Notes under the pieces: generated by a model
Told to the model about the DNA's origin: nothing
The model's database searches: none
Seen by the model: the letters and a program-made list of their open reading frames with translations, nothing else
Made by a program: the position numbers and the translations under genes
Assembly: GCF_002374835.1 (NCBI RefSeq)
Contig: NZ_NWVD01000001.1
Span: 1 to 64,000 of the forward strand
DNA from: Sphingomonas ginsenosidimutans
Lineage (GTDB): Bacteria > Pseudomonadota > Alphaproteobacteria > Sphingomonadales > Sphingomonadaceae
Direction of reading: 5' to 3'
Length of the DNA stretch: 64,000 nt
In this document: positions 32,671 through 41,331 of the stretch, one piece after another
How the letters are laid out: every line of letters starts with the position of its first letter
Numbering within the stretch: position 1 is the first letter of the stretch

Positions 32671-35600
32671 CTACTCCGCCGCCAGCAGCTCCGCCGCCTG
32701 CAAATCCACTGACACCAGCCGGCTGACGCCCTTTTCCACCATCGTCACCCCGAACAGGCGGTGCATCCGGCTCATCGTCACCGCATTGTGCGTGACGATC
32801 AGATAGCGGGTGTCGGTTTCCTGCGTCATCCGGTCCAGCAGGTCGCAGAAGCGTTCGATATTGGCGTCGTCCAGCGGCGCGTCGACTTCGTCCAGCACGC
32901 AGATCGGCGCCGGATTGGTCAGGAATAGCCCGAAGATCAGCGCGACCGCGGTCAGCGCCTGTTCGCCGCCCGACAGCAGGGTCAGCGATTGCAGCCGCTT
33001 GCCCGGCGGCTGCGCCATGATCTCCAGTCCCGCCTCCAGGGGATCGTCCGAATCGACCAGTTCCAGATGCGCCTGACCGCCGTCGAACAAGGTCGTGAAC
33101 AGCCGGCGGAAATGGCCGTCGACCGCCTCGAACGCGGCCAGCAGCCGCTGGCGCCCCTCGCGGTTGAGCGTGCCGATCGACCCGCGCAGCCGGTTGACCG
33201 CCTGGCCCAGTTCCTCGCGCTCGGCGGCGGTCACCGCGCCGCTCGTCTCCAGTTCGGCCAGTTCCTGCTCCGCGACCAGATTGACCGGGCCGAGCCGTTC
33301 GCGGTCCATCGCCAGCCGTTCGTGCGCGGCGGATTCGTCCTGCGGACTGACGACGGTGGCGCTGTCGAACCCCGTCTTGGTCGGCAGGACGGGGGCGGGG
33401 CATTCGAACCGTTCCCCCGATACGCGTCCCATCTCCACCCGGCGCAATTCGTGGTTCTCGGCACGCGCGGCGGCCCCGGCACGCGCCTCGCGCGCGGCGG
33501 CCAGCGTTTCGTTGGCGCGCGCCTGCGCGGCGTCGGCGGCGCGCACCGCGGCGTCCGCATCGCGTTCCTCGGCCTGCGTGCTGTCGGCGGCAGTGCGGGC
33601 GGCGTCATGCGCCTGTTCCAGCTGCGCGATCTCGGCGGTCAGCTGCGCCGGCCGGTCGGCTAGCTTCTCCAGCTCGGCGGACAGATCGGCGGCGCGGCGG
33701 TCCATGTCGGCGATGCGGCGCACGGCCTCGCCTGCGCGGGCTTTCCAGCCCTGCATCTCGGCGCGTGCGGCGGTCTGGCGGTCGCGCGCCTGCGCCAGGT
33801 TGCGGTCGTGCGCGGTGCGGTCGGCACGCGCCAGCGCCACCTGCGCGCGCGCCGCCTGCGCCTCGCCCTGCAACCGCGCGGTCGCCGCCGCCGCCGCGGA
33901 CCCGTCGGGCAGCGCCGCCAGCGCCGCCTCGGAACGGGTGCGCTCAGCCTCGGCCTCGGCGATATCGGCGGCGACGCGCGCCTGCCGCTCGATCAGGTCG
34001 GCGCGCTGCCCGGCCAGCCGCTCGATCTGCGCGGCGGCGCGATCCTCGGCGCGCTGCGCCTCGCGCTGTTCGGCCTCGGCCTGGGTCAGCAGCGCGCGCG
34101 CCGATTGCGCCGCGCCGCGGGCGCGCGCGATCCGGTCGTCCAGCGCGGTGCGGCGCGCGGTGGCGCGCTCGACCGCTTCGGCGGCGGCGGGGCGATCGGC
34201 GGTCAGCGTCGCCAGCCGGTTGCGGCGTTCCAGCCGCTCCGCCGCCGCCGCGCCGCCGTTCTCGGTGACATAGCCGTCCCAGCGCCGCAGCCGCCCCTCG
34301 CGCGTGACCAGCCGCTGGCCGGGGGCGAGCGGCTGGCCCGAATCGCCCTCCACCAGGAAGATCTGCGCCAGCCGCCGCGCCAGCGCCGCGGGCGCCTCGA
34401 CCCGCGCCGCCAGCGGCAGCGTGCCGACCGGGGCGGGCGGGTCGGCGGGGGTGATCGCCGATCCGTGCCAGTCTCCCAGCGAGGATTCCATGTCGTCGCC
34501 CAGCGCCGCGGCCAGCGCGCGCTCGAACCCCGGCTCGGCGCTGACCGCGCCCAGGAGCTTGTCGTCCGCCTCGGTCGCGCCGCGCGCCAGCGCCGCCGCC
34601 TCGCCGTCCAGCGCCGCCAGCGTGGCGATCGCGGCGGCGCGCGCAGCTTCGGCGGGGTCGCGATCGGCGGCGGCCTCGTCCTCGCTGGTTTCCGCCCATT
34701 CCAGTGCGGCACGCGCCTTGGCGGCCTGTTCGCGCGCGGCGGCCTGCTTCTCCTGTGCGGCACCGCGCTCGTTTTCCAGCGTCTCGACGTCGCCGACGCG
34801 CGCGATCGCCTGCTCCAGCTGTGCGGCATCGCGGGTCGCGCGCTCGAAACGGGCGGTCGCAGCGGCGCTGGCAGCCGCCGCGACGCGCCGTTCGGCGGCC
34901 TGCGCCGCCTGTTCGGACAGCGCCTGCGCCAGCGCCACCTCGACATCGCGGGCGTGCCGCTCGGCCTCGCTCAGCGCCGCCTCGAGCGCCGGCACCGCCG
35001 CCGCGCCCTCGCGCACCTGCGCCTCCAGCGCCGCAACCTCCTCGGTCAGCCGTGCCAGCGCGTCGGCGGCATCGTGCGACAGCGCATCCTCACGCGTGCG
35101 ATCCTCCGCGATCCGCCGCGCATTGGTCTCCATTTCCAGCAAACGGCGCTGCAATCCGTGGCGCTGTTCGCGCGCGCGCGTCAGCTGGTGCGTCACCTCG
35201 CCGGCGCGATCGCGCGCCGCCAGTGCCGCCGCGCGTGCCGCCGCCAGCCGCTCCGCCGCCGCGCGCTGTGCCGCGATCGTCTCCTGCTCGCGCGCGCTCG
35301 CCGCCGCGACCGCCGCTTCCGCGGCCTCCGCTTCGCCCTTGGCCGCCTCCGCCGCCTGCGCCGCATCGCGCCAGCGGGCGTAGATCATCCGCGCCTCGGC
35401 GACGCGGATCTGCTCGGACAACAGGCGATAGCGTTCCGCCGCGCGCGCCTGCCGCCGCAGCGCGGCGACGCGCGTCGCCTGGTCGCTCATCACCTCGTCC
35501 AGCCGCGCCAGGTTCGCCTCGGTCGCACGCAGCCGCGTCTCGGCATCCTTGCGCCGGACGTGCAGCCCGGCGATCCCGGCCGCTTCCTCCAGCATCGCGC

Positions 35601-36063
35601 GCCGCTCGGCCGGGCGCGCCGCGATGATCGCGCCGATGCGGTTCTGGCTGACCAGCGCGGGGCTGTGCGCGCCGGTCGCCGAATCGGCAAACAGCAGTTG
35701 CACGTCCTTGGCGCGCACGTCGCGACCGTCGATGCGATAGGCGCTGCCGGCCCCGCGCTCGATCCGGCGGACGATTTCGCTTTCCTGCGCGCCGTCGGGG
35801 CGATCGACCTCGGCGAGCAGCGACACCTCGGCGAAGTCGCGCGGCGGGCGGGTCGCGGTGCCTGCGAAGATCACGTCCTCCATCCCGGCGCCGCGCATCG
35901 ACTTCGGGCTGTTTTCGCCCATCGTCCAGCGCAGCGCCTCCAGGAGGTTCGACTTACCGCACCCGTTGGGGCCGACGACGCCGGTCAGGCCCGGTTCGAT
36001 GCGCAGGTCGGCCGGATCGACGAAGCTCTTGAAGCCCGTCAGCCGCAGCCGCTTGATGCGCAT
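32671..36063 (-). CDS. Chromosome segregation ATPase SMC
   Basis: SMC of 1130 residues, the core of the condensin complex that organises and separates chromosomes. The N-terminal head has Walker A (VVGPNGCGKSNLLEAL). Two long Ala/Glu/Arg-rich coiled coils (about 160-490 and 620-930) flank a hinge (about 500-610, with AEPGFERALAAALGDD and VGTLPLAARV). The C-terminal head has the signature LSGGEQALTAVALIF and Walker B ICVLDEVDAPLDD. Length is normal to slightly short. The ScpA and ScpB partners are not in the window. Its ATG lies 31 bases after the stop of a DsbA-like lipoprotein, and the gene is the last of a close dciA-dsb-dsb-smc run. Confidence 0.96.
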   Translation of the reverse strand: MRIKRLRLTGFKSFVDPADLRIEPGLTGVVGPNGCGKSNLLEALRWTMGENSPKSMRGAGMEDVIFAGTATRPPRDFAEVSLLAEVDRPDGAQESEIVRRIERGAGSAYRIDGRDVRAKDVQLLFADSATGAHSPALVSQNRIGAIIAARPAERRAMLEEAAGIAGLHVRRKDAETRLRATEANLARLDEVMSDQATRVAALRRQARAAERYRLLSEQIRVAEARMIYARWRDAAQAAEAAKGEAEAAEAAVAAASAREQETIAAQRAAAERLAAARAAALAARDRAGEVTHQLTRAREQRHGLQRRLLEMETNARRIAEDRTREDALSHDAADALARLTEEVAALEAQVREGAAAVPALEAALSEAERHARDVEVALAQALSEQAAQAAERRVAAAASAAATARFERATRDAAQLEQAIARVGDVETLENERGAAQEKQAAAREQAAKARAALEWAETSEDEAAADRDPAEAARAAAIATLAALDGEAAALARGATEADDKLLGAVSAEPGFERALAAALGDDMESSLGDWHGSAITPADPPAPVGTLPLAARVEAPAALARRLAQIFLVEGDSGQPLAPGQRLVTREGRLRRWDGYVTENGGAAAAERLERRNRLATLTADRPAAAEAVERATARRTALDDRIARARGAAQSARALLTQAEAEQREAQRAEDRAAAQIERLAGQRADLIERQARVAADIAEAEAERTRSEAALAALPDGSAAAAATARLQGEAQAARAQVALARADRTAHDRNLAQARDRQTAARAEMQGWKARAGEAVRRIADMDRRAADLSAELEKLADRPAQLTAEIAQLEQAHDAARTAADSTQAEERDADAAVRAADAAQARANETLAAAREARAGAAARAENHELRRVEMGRVSGERFECPAPVLPTKTGFDSATVVSPQDESAAHERLAMDRERLGPVNLVAEQELAELETSGAVTAAEREELGQAVNRLRGSIGTLNREGRQRLLAAFEAVDGHFRRLFTTLFDGGQAHLELVDSDDPLEAGLEIMAQPPGKRLQSLTLLSGGEQALTAVALIFGLFLTNPAPICVLDEVDAPLDDANIERFCDLLDRMTQETDTRYLIVTHNAVTMSRMHRLFGVTMVEKGVSRLVSVDLQAAELLAAE

Positions 36064-36094
36064 TGCCCCGCGCCCGCCCGACGCTATCGCCGCG

Positions 36095-36850
36095 TCATGC
36101 GCCGGCGTTCTTCAGCGCGCCCTCAATCCCCTGCCACGTCACGACATTGTCGAGCTTGCGGCCGTTGAGGAAGAATGTCGGGGTGCCGGTGACGCCCTGC
36201 TTGTCCGACGCATCCTGCATCATCTTGGTCAGCGCCTCGATCTCCTTGGTATCGTTCAGGCATGCGCGAGCCTGCGCCTCGGTCACGCCGCGCTGCTTGA
36301 CGAAATCGACATAGCCCATCGCATCGCCCCAGGCGTTGGCGATCTGCGCCGGGGTCATGTTGGCGGTGCGTTGCAGGAACGCCTGATCCTGCGCGACCTT
36401 CATCTGGGTGTCGAGGAACTTGGGCTGGTCGAGATACATCTGTTCCAGGATCGGGAAGAACGGCCCCGGCCCGGCGCAGCGGCCCAGCAGCGACGCGGCG
36501 AAATCGGGCGGGCCGTGGACCATGAAGTCGCGGAATTCGTACGACACCTTGCCGGAGCGGACGTAATTCTCCTCCAGCGGGCGCTGCCCGGTCTGGCCGA
36601 ACGCGCCGCAGGTCGGGCAGGTGCGCGAACCATATTCGACGAGCTTGAGCGGCGCGTCGGGATTGCCCATCACGAACCCGCCCTCCGGCGTGCGCGAGAC
36701 GACCTGCGTCCAGTCCTGCCCGGCCGGCGCCTTCACCGCGGCGACGGAATTGGCGGGCGCGGTGGGCGCGCTGTCATTGCCGCCGCCGCCCGATCCGCAG
36801 GCGGTGAGCAGCCCCAGCGCGGCGAGCGCGGGGATCGCGAGATATCTCAT
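36095..36850 (-). CDS. DsbA-family thiol:disulfide lipoprotein
   Basis: Protein of 251 residues with a lipobox LLTAC (Cys18), so probably lipid-anchored in the periplasm. A Gly/Ser/Ala linker leads to a thioredoxin-fold domain: MGNPDAPLKLVEYGS, active site CPTC (SRTCPTCGAF), a large helical insert (about 110-210) and the cis-Pro loop VTGTPTFFLNG. I chose the ATG at 36850, with GGAGTGAAG just upstream. It starts 17 bases after another DsbA-like gene, to which it is related in layout, and lies 31 bases before smc. Likely job: disulfide formation or repair in envelope proteins. The CPTC dipeptide differs from the CPHC of classical DsbA, so its redox potential may differ. Confidence 0.88.
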   Translation of the reverse strand: MRYLAIPALAALGLLTACGSGGGGNDSAPTAPANSVAAVKAPAGQDWTQVVSRTPEGGFVMGNPDAPLKLVEYGSRTCPTCGAFGQTGQRPLEENYVRSGKVSYEFRDFMVHGPPDFAASLLGRCAGPGPFFPILEQMYLDQPKFLDTQMKVAQDQAFLQRTANMTPAQIANAWGDAMGYVDFVKQRGVTEAQARACLNDTKEIEALTKMMQDASDKQGVTGTPTFFLNGRKLDNVVTWQGIEGALKNAGA

Positions 36851-36867
36851 CACTTCACTCCGTTGGG

Positions 36868-37536
36868 TCATTTCGCACCGGCCGCGCGAAGCTGCGGTTC
36901 CAGCTTCGCCCAGTCGACATTCTGGATCAGTCGGCCGTTGATCTCGAACGCGGGGGTGCCCGGCACCTGCGACGTCGCGTTCGATACCGCCAGCACGCGC
37001 TTGACCTGCGCATCGGTGGCGAAACAGGCGGCGATCGCACCGGCGGGCGCGCCGGCGTCGCGCGCGATCGCGGTCAGCCCGCCGCCCTCGGCGATCGCCT
37101 TCATCTGCGCCAGCTGCGGCCAGGCGGACATGCGCTCGGCATTGCCCTGCTGCCATTCGGCGGCGCGTTCGAACCATTGCTGCTGCTGCGCGAACAGCGC
37201 CCGGTGGAGGCGCGGGAAGGCCGCCGGCCCGGCGCAGCGCGCCAGCGTCGCGGCGACGAGGTCCAGCCCGTCGTGGACCTGGTTGCGCACTTCCACGCTG
37301 ACGCGGCCCGAACGGACCATCGCGTCCAGCGGCTTTTCCGACTGCGCGGCGTAATGCGCGCAATGCGGGCAGGTGTAGCTGACATATTCGACCAGCTTTA
37401 CCCGCGCCCTGGGGTTGCCGATCAAATAGCTGCCAGTCGCGACCGGCGCGGCCACCGCGGTCCACGGGCGCGGCGCGGCAGCGGCGATCGGGGCGGCGAG
37501 CAGCAGCGCGGCGAGGAGGGGCAGGACACGCATCAT
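36868..37536 (-). CDS. DsbA-family thiol:disulfide oxidoreductase
   Basis: Exported protein of 222 residues: signal peptide (about 1-20), then a thioredoxin-like fold with DsbA-type active site CPHC (YVSYTCPHCAHYA), helical insert and cis-Pro loop VPGTPAFEINGRL. Two ATGs stand side by side at 37536 and 37533; the first makes an ATGA overlap with the DciA stop, which I take as the start. AAGGTG precedes it. The next gene is a lipoprotein of the same fold with CPTC. Such neighbours often have split roles, one oxidase and one isomerase or reductase, but nothing in the sequence decides this here. Confidence 0.9.
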   Translation of the reverse strand: MMRVLPLLAALLLAAPIAAAAPRPWTAVAAPVATGSYLIGNPRARVKLVEYVSYTCPHCAHYAAQSEKPLDAMVRSGRVSVEVRNQVHDGLDLVAATLARCAGPAAFPRLHRALFAQQQQWFERAAEWQQGNAERMSAWPQLAQMKAIAEGGGLTAIARDAGAPAGAIAACFATDAQVKRVLAVSNATSQVPGTPAFEINGRLIQNVDWAKLEPQLRAAGAK

Positions 37537-38057
37537 CGCACCTTGGGCAGGCTGGGCATCGGGGCGGGGGTGGCGGAGGCGACGCCGGAGGCCAGCGCCT
37601 CCAGCACCGCCTTCAGCTCGGGGTCGGCAATCGCCTTCAGGCTTCCGCCCAGTTCCGGGGCGGGGGCCAGCGACGGCGGCGCGCGGCGTTCGGCGCGCTT
37701 GGTCACCTCGCCCTGGCGGATCGCGACGCGGTTGATCGCGGCATAGCCGAAGAACCGGTTCACCCGCTCGATGATCTCCACGGTCAGGTGGCTCATCATC
37801 GGGGCATGGGCGCCGCGCACCGTCAGCGTCAGCGTGCCGTCCTGCTTCTTGCCCATCGGGAAGCGGATCGAATCGGGGCTGCTGACCGCGGCGAGCCGCT
37901 CGCCGACGATTTCGGGCCAGCGGGTGACGATCGCGGATTGCACGAAGCCGAAGCGGCGGAACGCGGCGCCGCCGATCGCGGGCAGCAGTTCGGCCACCTG
38001 TCGCGATCGGTTCTGCCGCTCGGGCGGGGGGGTCGGGGCGCGGTCGCGCTTGCTCAT
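37533..38057 (-). CDS. DciA-like protein (DUF721), helicase loader candidate
   Basis: Protein of 174 residues. The DUF721 core is visible from about residue 20 to 110: AELLPAIGGAAFRRFGFVQSAIVTRWPEIVGERLAAVSSPDSIRF, then LTVRGAHAPMMSHLTVEIIERVNRFFGYAAINRVAIRQ, the KH-like fold of DciA. DciA loads the DnaB helicase in bacteria that lack DnaC or DnaI (family knowledge). The C-terminal 60 residues are Pro/Ala-rich and variable. It is first in the run with two DsbA-like genes and smc, and is divergent from mutY only 26 bases away, so the promoters for both must lie in or overlap the coding regions. Confidence 0.85.
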   Translation of the reverse strand: MSKRDRAPTPPPERQNRSRQVAELLPAIGGAAFRRFGFVQSAIVTRWPEIVGERLAAVSSPDSIRFPMGKKQDGTLTLTVRGAHAPMMSHLTVEIIERVNRFFGYAAINRVAIRQGEVTKRAERRAPPSLAPAPELGGSLKAIADPELKAVLEALASGVASATPAPMPSLPKVR

Positions 38058-38083
38058 TTGCCGTCCCATGCCATAGCCGGGGT

Positions 38084-39121
38084 ATGGACGCCAAGCGCCG
38101 CGATGTCGCCGCCCCGCTTCTCGACTGGTACGACCGCAACCGCCGCGACCTGCCGTGGCGGGCGAAGGCGGGCGAGGCGCCCGATCCGTATCGCGTGTGG
38201 CTGTCCGAGGTGATGCTGCAACAGACGACCGTGGCGACGGTGCGCCCGCGCTTTTCGGCATGGATCACGCGCTGGCCGACCTTCGCGGCGCTGGCGGCGG
38301 CGGACGAGGCGGACGTAATGGCCGCCTGGGCCGGGCTGGGCTATTATGCCCGCGCGCGTAATCTGCTCGCGGCGGCGCGGGTGATCGCGGCCGATCATGG
38401 CGGCGCGCTGCCGGATACCGAGGCGGCGCTGCGCGCGCTGCCGGGGTTCGGCGACTATACCGCAGCGGCGGTGGCGGCGATCGCGTTCGGGCGGCGCGCG
38501 GTGGTGGTCGATGCCAATGTCGAGCGGGTGGTCGCGCGGCTGTTCGCGATCCCCGATCCGTTGCCGGGCGGGCGCCGCGCGATCCGCGCCGCGGCCGATA
38601 CGATCACGCCGGACCGGCGCGCCGGCGACTTCGCGCAGGCGATGATGGACCTGGGGTCCGCGATCTGCACCCCGCGCCGGCCACGCTGCCTGCTGTGTCC
38701 GATCGCGGACGGCTGCGCCGCGCGCTCGCTGGGCACGCCGGAAACATTCCCGGTGAAGAAACCCAAGGCGGCGCGCCCGCACCGCCACGGTACGATCTTC
38801 TGGCTGGAACGCGACGGCGCGGTGCTGCTGGTGCGGCGCCCCGACAAGGGGCTGCTGGGCGGGATGCGCGCGCTGCCGACCGGGCCGTGGGGCGATACGC
38901 CGCCGGGACTGGCCGGGGCGCCCGCGGTGGTGGACTGGCGGATGCTGGACGAGAGTGTCTCGCACGGGTTCACGCACTTCACGCTCGACCTTGCGCTGGC
39001 GGTCGCGCGGACGCATCACGCGGTCAACATCGGCGAATGGTGGCCGGTCGACCGGCTGGACCAGGCGGGGCTGCCCACCTTGTTCGCCAAGGCCGCGGCG
39101 GTGGTGAGGAGACGGGTGTGA
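38084..39121 (+). CDS. A/G-specific adenine DNA glycosylase
   Basis: MutY, 345 residues, removes adenine mispaired with 8-oxoguanine. The helix-hairpin-helix glycosylase domain has catalytic Glu42 (LSEVMLQQT) and Asp143 (VVVDANVERV). The iron-sulfur cluster is bound by Cys195, Cys202, Cys205 and Cys211 (CTPRRPRCLLCPIADGC). The C-terminal 120 residues form the Nudix-like domain that reads 8-oxoG (IFWLERDGAVLLVRRPDKGLLGGM). All key residues are present. It overlaps the next gene by four bases (GTGA) and is divergent from dciA. Confidence 0.96.
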   Translation: MDAKRRDVAAPLLDWYDRNRRDLPWRAKAGEAPDPYRVWLSEVMLQQTTVATVRPRFSAWITRWPTFAALAAADEADVMAAWAGLGYYARARNLLAAARVIAADHGGALPDTEAALRALPGFGDYTAAAVAAIAFGRRAVVVDANVERVVARLFAIPDPLPGGRRAIRAAADTITPDRRAGDFAQAMMDLGSAICTPRRPRCLLCPIADGCAARSLGTPETFPVKKPKAARPHRHGTIFWLERDGAVLLVRRPDKGLLGGMRALPTGPWGDTPPGLAGAPAVVDWRMLDESVSHGFTHFTLDLALAVARTHHAVNIGEWWPVDRLDQAGLPTLFAKAAAVVRRRV

Positions 39122-40446
39122 CGAGCAAGCGGTGGACGATGACGGCGGCGCTGGCCCTTGCGCTGGCCGCCGGGGGTACGGGGCTGGCGCGGCAGGCACA
39201 GCCGGCACCGATTCCGGCCGCGGAGGGGGCAGCGGCGCGCGCGCCCTCGCTGCTGCCCGCGACCCAGGCCTTGTTCGACCGCTACGTCGCCGAGCGCCGC
39301 GTGCCCGGGATCGTCGGCGCATTCGGACGTGACGATCACCCGACCTATTTCGTGTCGAGCGGCGCGATCGCCTGGGACGAGGGCGCGCCGGCGGCGGGGC
39401 CGGACAGCCTGTGGCGCGTCTATTCGATGACCAAGCCGGTCACCGCGATGGCGGCGATGATCCTGATCGAAGAGGGCAAGATCGGTCTGGACGACCCGCT
39501 GTCGAAATATTTCTCGGCGTTCAAGACGATGCGCGTGCTGACCCAGCCCGACACCTCGCTCGACAGCCGCCCCGCGACCCGGCCGATCACGATCCGCGAA
39601 CTGCTGACCCACACCGCCGGGCTGGGGTACAATATCATCAGCAAGGGGCCGCTGCTGAAGGAATATGAGGCGCGCGGCATCCTTCCCGCCGCGCTCAATG
39701 TCGCGACCGAGGGCAAGGCGAAGGCCGCGCGGCCCACGTCGCTGGCGGAATTCGCCGATCGCGTCGCGAAACTGCCCCTGATCGCGGAGCCGGGAACGAA
39801 GTGGAGCTATTCGATCGGCCTCGACGTGATGGGCGCGGTGATCGAGAAGGCGAGCGGGATGCCGTTCGACCGCTTCGTCCAGACGCGCCTGCTCGATCCG
39901 TTGAAAATGACCTCCACGTTCTGGCAGGTGCCGCAGAAGGAGGCCGGGCGGCTGGCGACTAATTATGCAGTGATGGGACAACAGGGACTGCCGGTCGATC
40001 CGGCGGCGACGTCGGTCTATCTCCAGCCGCCCAGCTTCCCCTATGGCGGCGCGGGGCTGGTGTCGTCGGCGCGCGATTACGACCGGTTCCTGCACATGAT
40101 CCAGGATCGCGGGACGCTGGACGGGGTGCGCGTGCTGAAGCCCGAGACGGTGGCGCTGGCGACATCGAACCTGCTGCCCGCGGGCGTCACCTTCACGGGC
40201 GTGACGCCGGGCAGCGTCACCGACACCGGCTATGGCGCGGGCGGCTATGTCACGCTCGCCGACCGGCCGGGGGTGCTGGCGGGCACCTATGGCTGGGACG
40301 GCGCGGCGAACAGCGTCGCCTGGGTCAACCCCACGCACCGGATGCGCGGGGTGGTGATGGTGAACATCTTCCCGCCCGGCTCGCTGCCGCTGCGCCGCGA
40401 GGTGCCGGCGGCGCTGATGCAGGATGCCGCGAGGCTGCACCGGTGA
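39118..40446 (+). CDS. Exported beta-lactamase-like serine hydrolase
   Basis: Protein of 442 residues of the class C beta-lactamase/esterase group. Signal peptide (about 8-25), then SxxK in YSMTKPV (the nucleophile Ser), a YxN-like motif YSI in KWSYSIGLDVMG and a late HTG-like region (AGTYGWDGAA). RELLTHTAGLGY is the family block between them. The start is a GTG that overlaps the mutY stop. Such enzymes act as esterases or D-aminopeptidases more often than as true beta-lactamases, so no resistance role is implied. It overlaps nudC by four bases, giving a mutY-hydrolase-nudC operon. Confidence 0.88.
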   Translation: MTSKRWTMTAALALALAAGGTGLARQAQPAPIPAAEGAAARAPSLLPATQALFDRYVAERRVPGIVGAFGRDDHPTYFVSSGAIAWDEGAPAAGPDSLWRVYSMTKPVTAMAAMILIEEGKIGLDDPLSKYFSAFKTMRVLTQPDTSLDSRPATRPITIRELLTHTAGLGYNIISKGPLLKEYEARGILPAALNVATEGKAKAARPTSLAEFADRVAKLPLIAEPGTKWSYSIGLDVMGAVIEKASGMPFDRFVQTRLLDPLKMTSTFWQVPQKEAGRLATNYAVMGQQGLPVDPAATSVYLQPPSFPYGGAGLVSSARDYDRFLHMIQDRGTLDGVRVLKPETVALATSNLLPAGVTFTGVTPGSVTDTGYGAGGYVTLADRPGVLAGTYGWDGAANSVAWVNPTHRMRGVVMVNIFPPGSLPLRREVPAALMQDAARLHR

Positions 40447-41315
40447 TCGCCGCTCCCGGCTTCACCGGCGGCCTGCTCGACCGCGCCGATCACCTGCGCC
40501 ACGATGCCGATGCGTTCACGGCGGCGCTGGGCAACTGGCAGTCGCGGCTGCTGAAGCTGGACGGGTTCGAGCCGGAGGTGGACGATAACGGCCGGCTCGG
40601 CTGGACGATGCTGGCCGATGCGCCCGACGATGCGGAGTTCGTCCTGCTGGGGCTGGACGGCGGGCGCCCGCGCTTCGCCGCGGTGCCGCTCGCGGGGGGA
40701 CCCGCGCCGTCGTTCCGATCGCCCACGTTGTTCCGCCTGCTCGACCAGCTGCAGCCGGGCGAGGCGGCGACCTTCGCCACCGCGCGGTCGCTGGTCGACT
40801 GGCATCTGCGACACCGCTTCTGCGCGCAATGCGGCGCGCCGACGGCGATGTTCCGCGCCGGCTGGGGCCGGAAATGCGGGGCGTGCAATGCGGAACATTT
40901 CCCGCGCGTCGACCCGGTGGTCATCATGCTGGCCGAACATGACGGGCGGGCGCTGGTCGGGCGGCAGCCGGCCTTTCCCAAGGGACGTTATTCGGCGCTG
41001 GCGGGCTTTCTGGAGCCGGGCGAATCGATCGAGGAAGCGGTGCGGCGCGAGATCAGCGAGGAAGCCGGGCTGCCGACCGGCGCGGTGCGCTACGTCGCCA
41101 GCCAGCCGTGGCCGTTCCCGGCACAACTGATGATCGCGTGCGTCGCCGAGGCGGCGCATGATCGTATCACGCTGGACGCCAACGAGTTGGAGGACGCGAT
41201 GTGGGTGACGCGCGACGACGTGCGCGCCGCGCTGGCGGGGGAGGGGCCGTTCCTGGCCCCGCCGCCCTACGCGATCGCGCACACGCTGCTGGAGACGTGG
41301 TCGGCCGGGGAGTGA
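40443..41315 (+). CDS. NADH pyrophosphatase / NAD-capped RNA decapping enzyme
   Basis: NudC, 290 residues. The N-terminal variable domain (1-125) is followed by a zinc ribbon (CAQCGAPTAMFRAGWGRKCGACNAEHFPR) and the Nudix domain with GFLEPGESIEEAVRREISEEAGL, plus the NudC tail SQPWPFPAQLM. Family knowledge: it hydrolyses NADH and removes NAD caps from RNA. The GTG start overlaps the serine hydrolase stop. It ends 16 bases before the convergent S9 peptidase stop. Confidence 0.94.
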   Translation: MIAAPGFTGGLLDRADHLRHDADAFTAALGNWQSRLLKLDGFEPEVDDNGRLGWTMLADAPDDAEFVLLGLDGGRPRFAAVPLAGGPAPSFRSPTLFRLLDQLQPGEAATFATARSLVDWHLRHRFCAQCGAPTAMFRAGWGRKCGACNAEHFPRVDPVVIMLAEHDGRALVGRQPAFPKGRYSALAGFLEPGESIEEAVRREISEEAGLPTGAVRYVASQPWPFPAQLMIACVAEAAHDRITLDANELEDAMWVTRDDVRAALAGEGPFLAPPPYAIAHTLLETWSAGE

Positions 41316-41331
41316 CCCCGGCCGCGGCCGG

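Noticed and set aside
39118..40446. Calling the serine hydrolase a beta-lactamase resistance gene
   Set aside because: It has SxxK and a YxN-like motif but the wider pattern is that of class C-like esterases; its place in a mutY-nudC operon gives no support for resistance.
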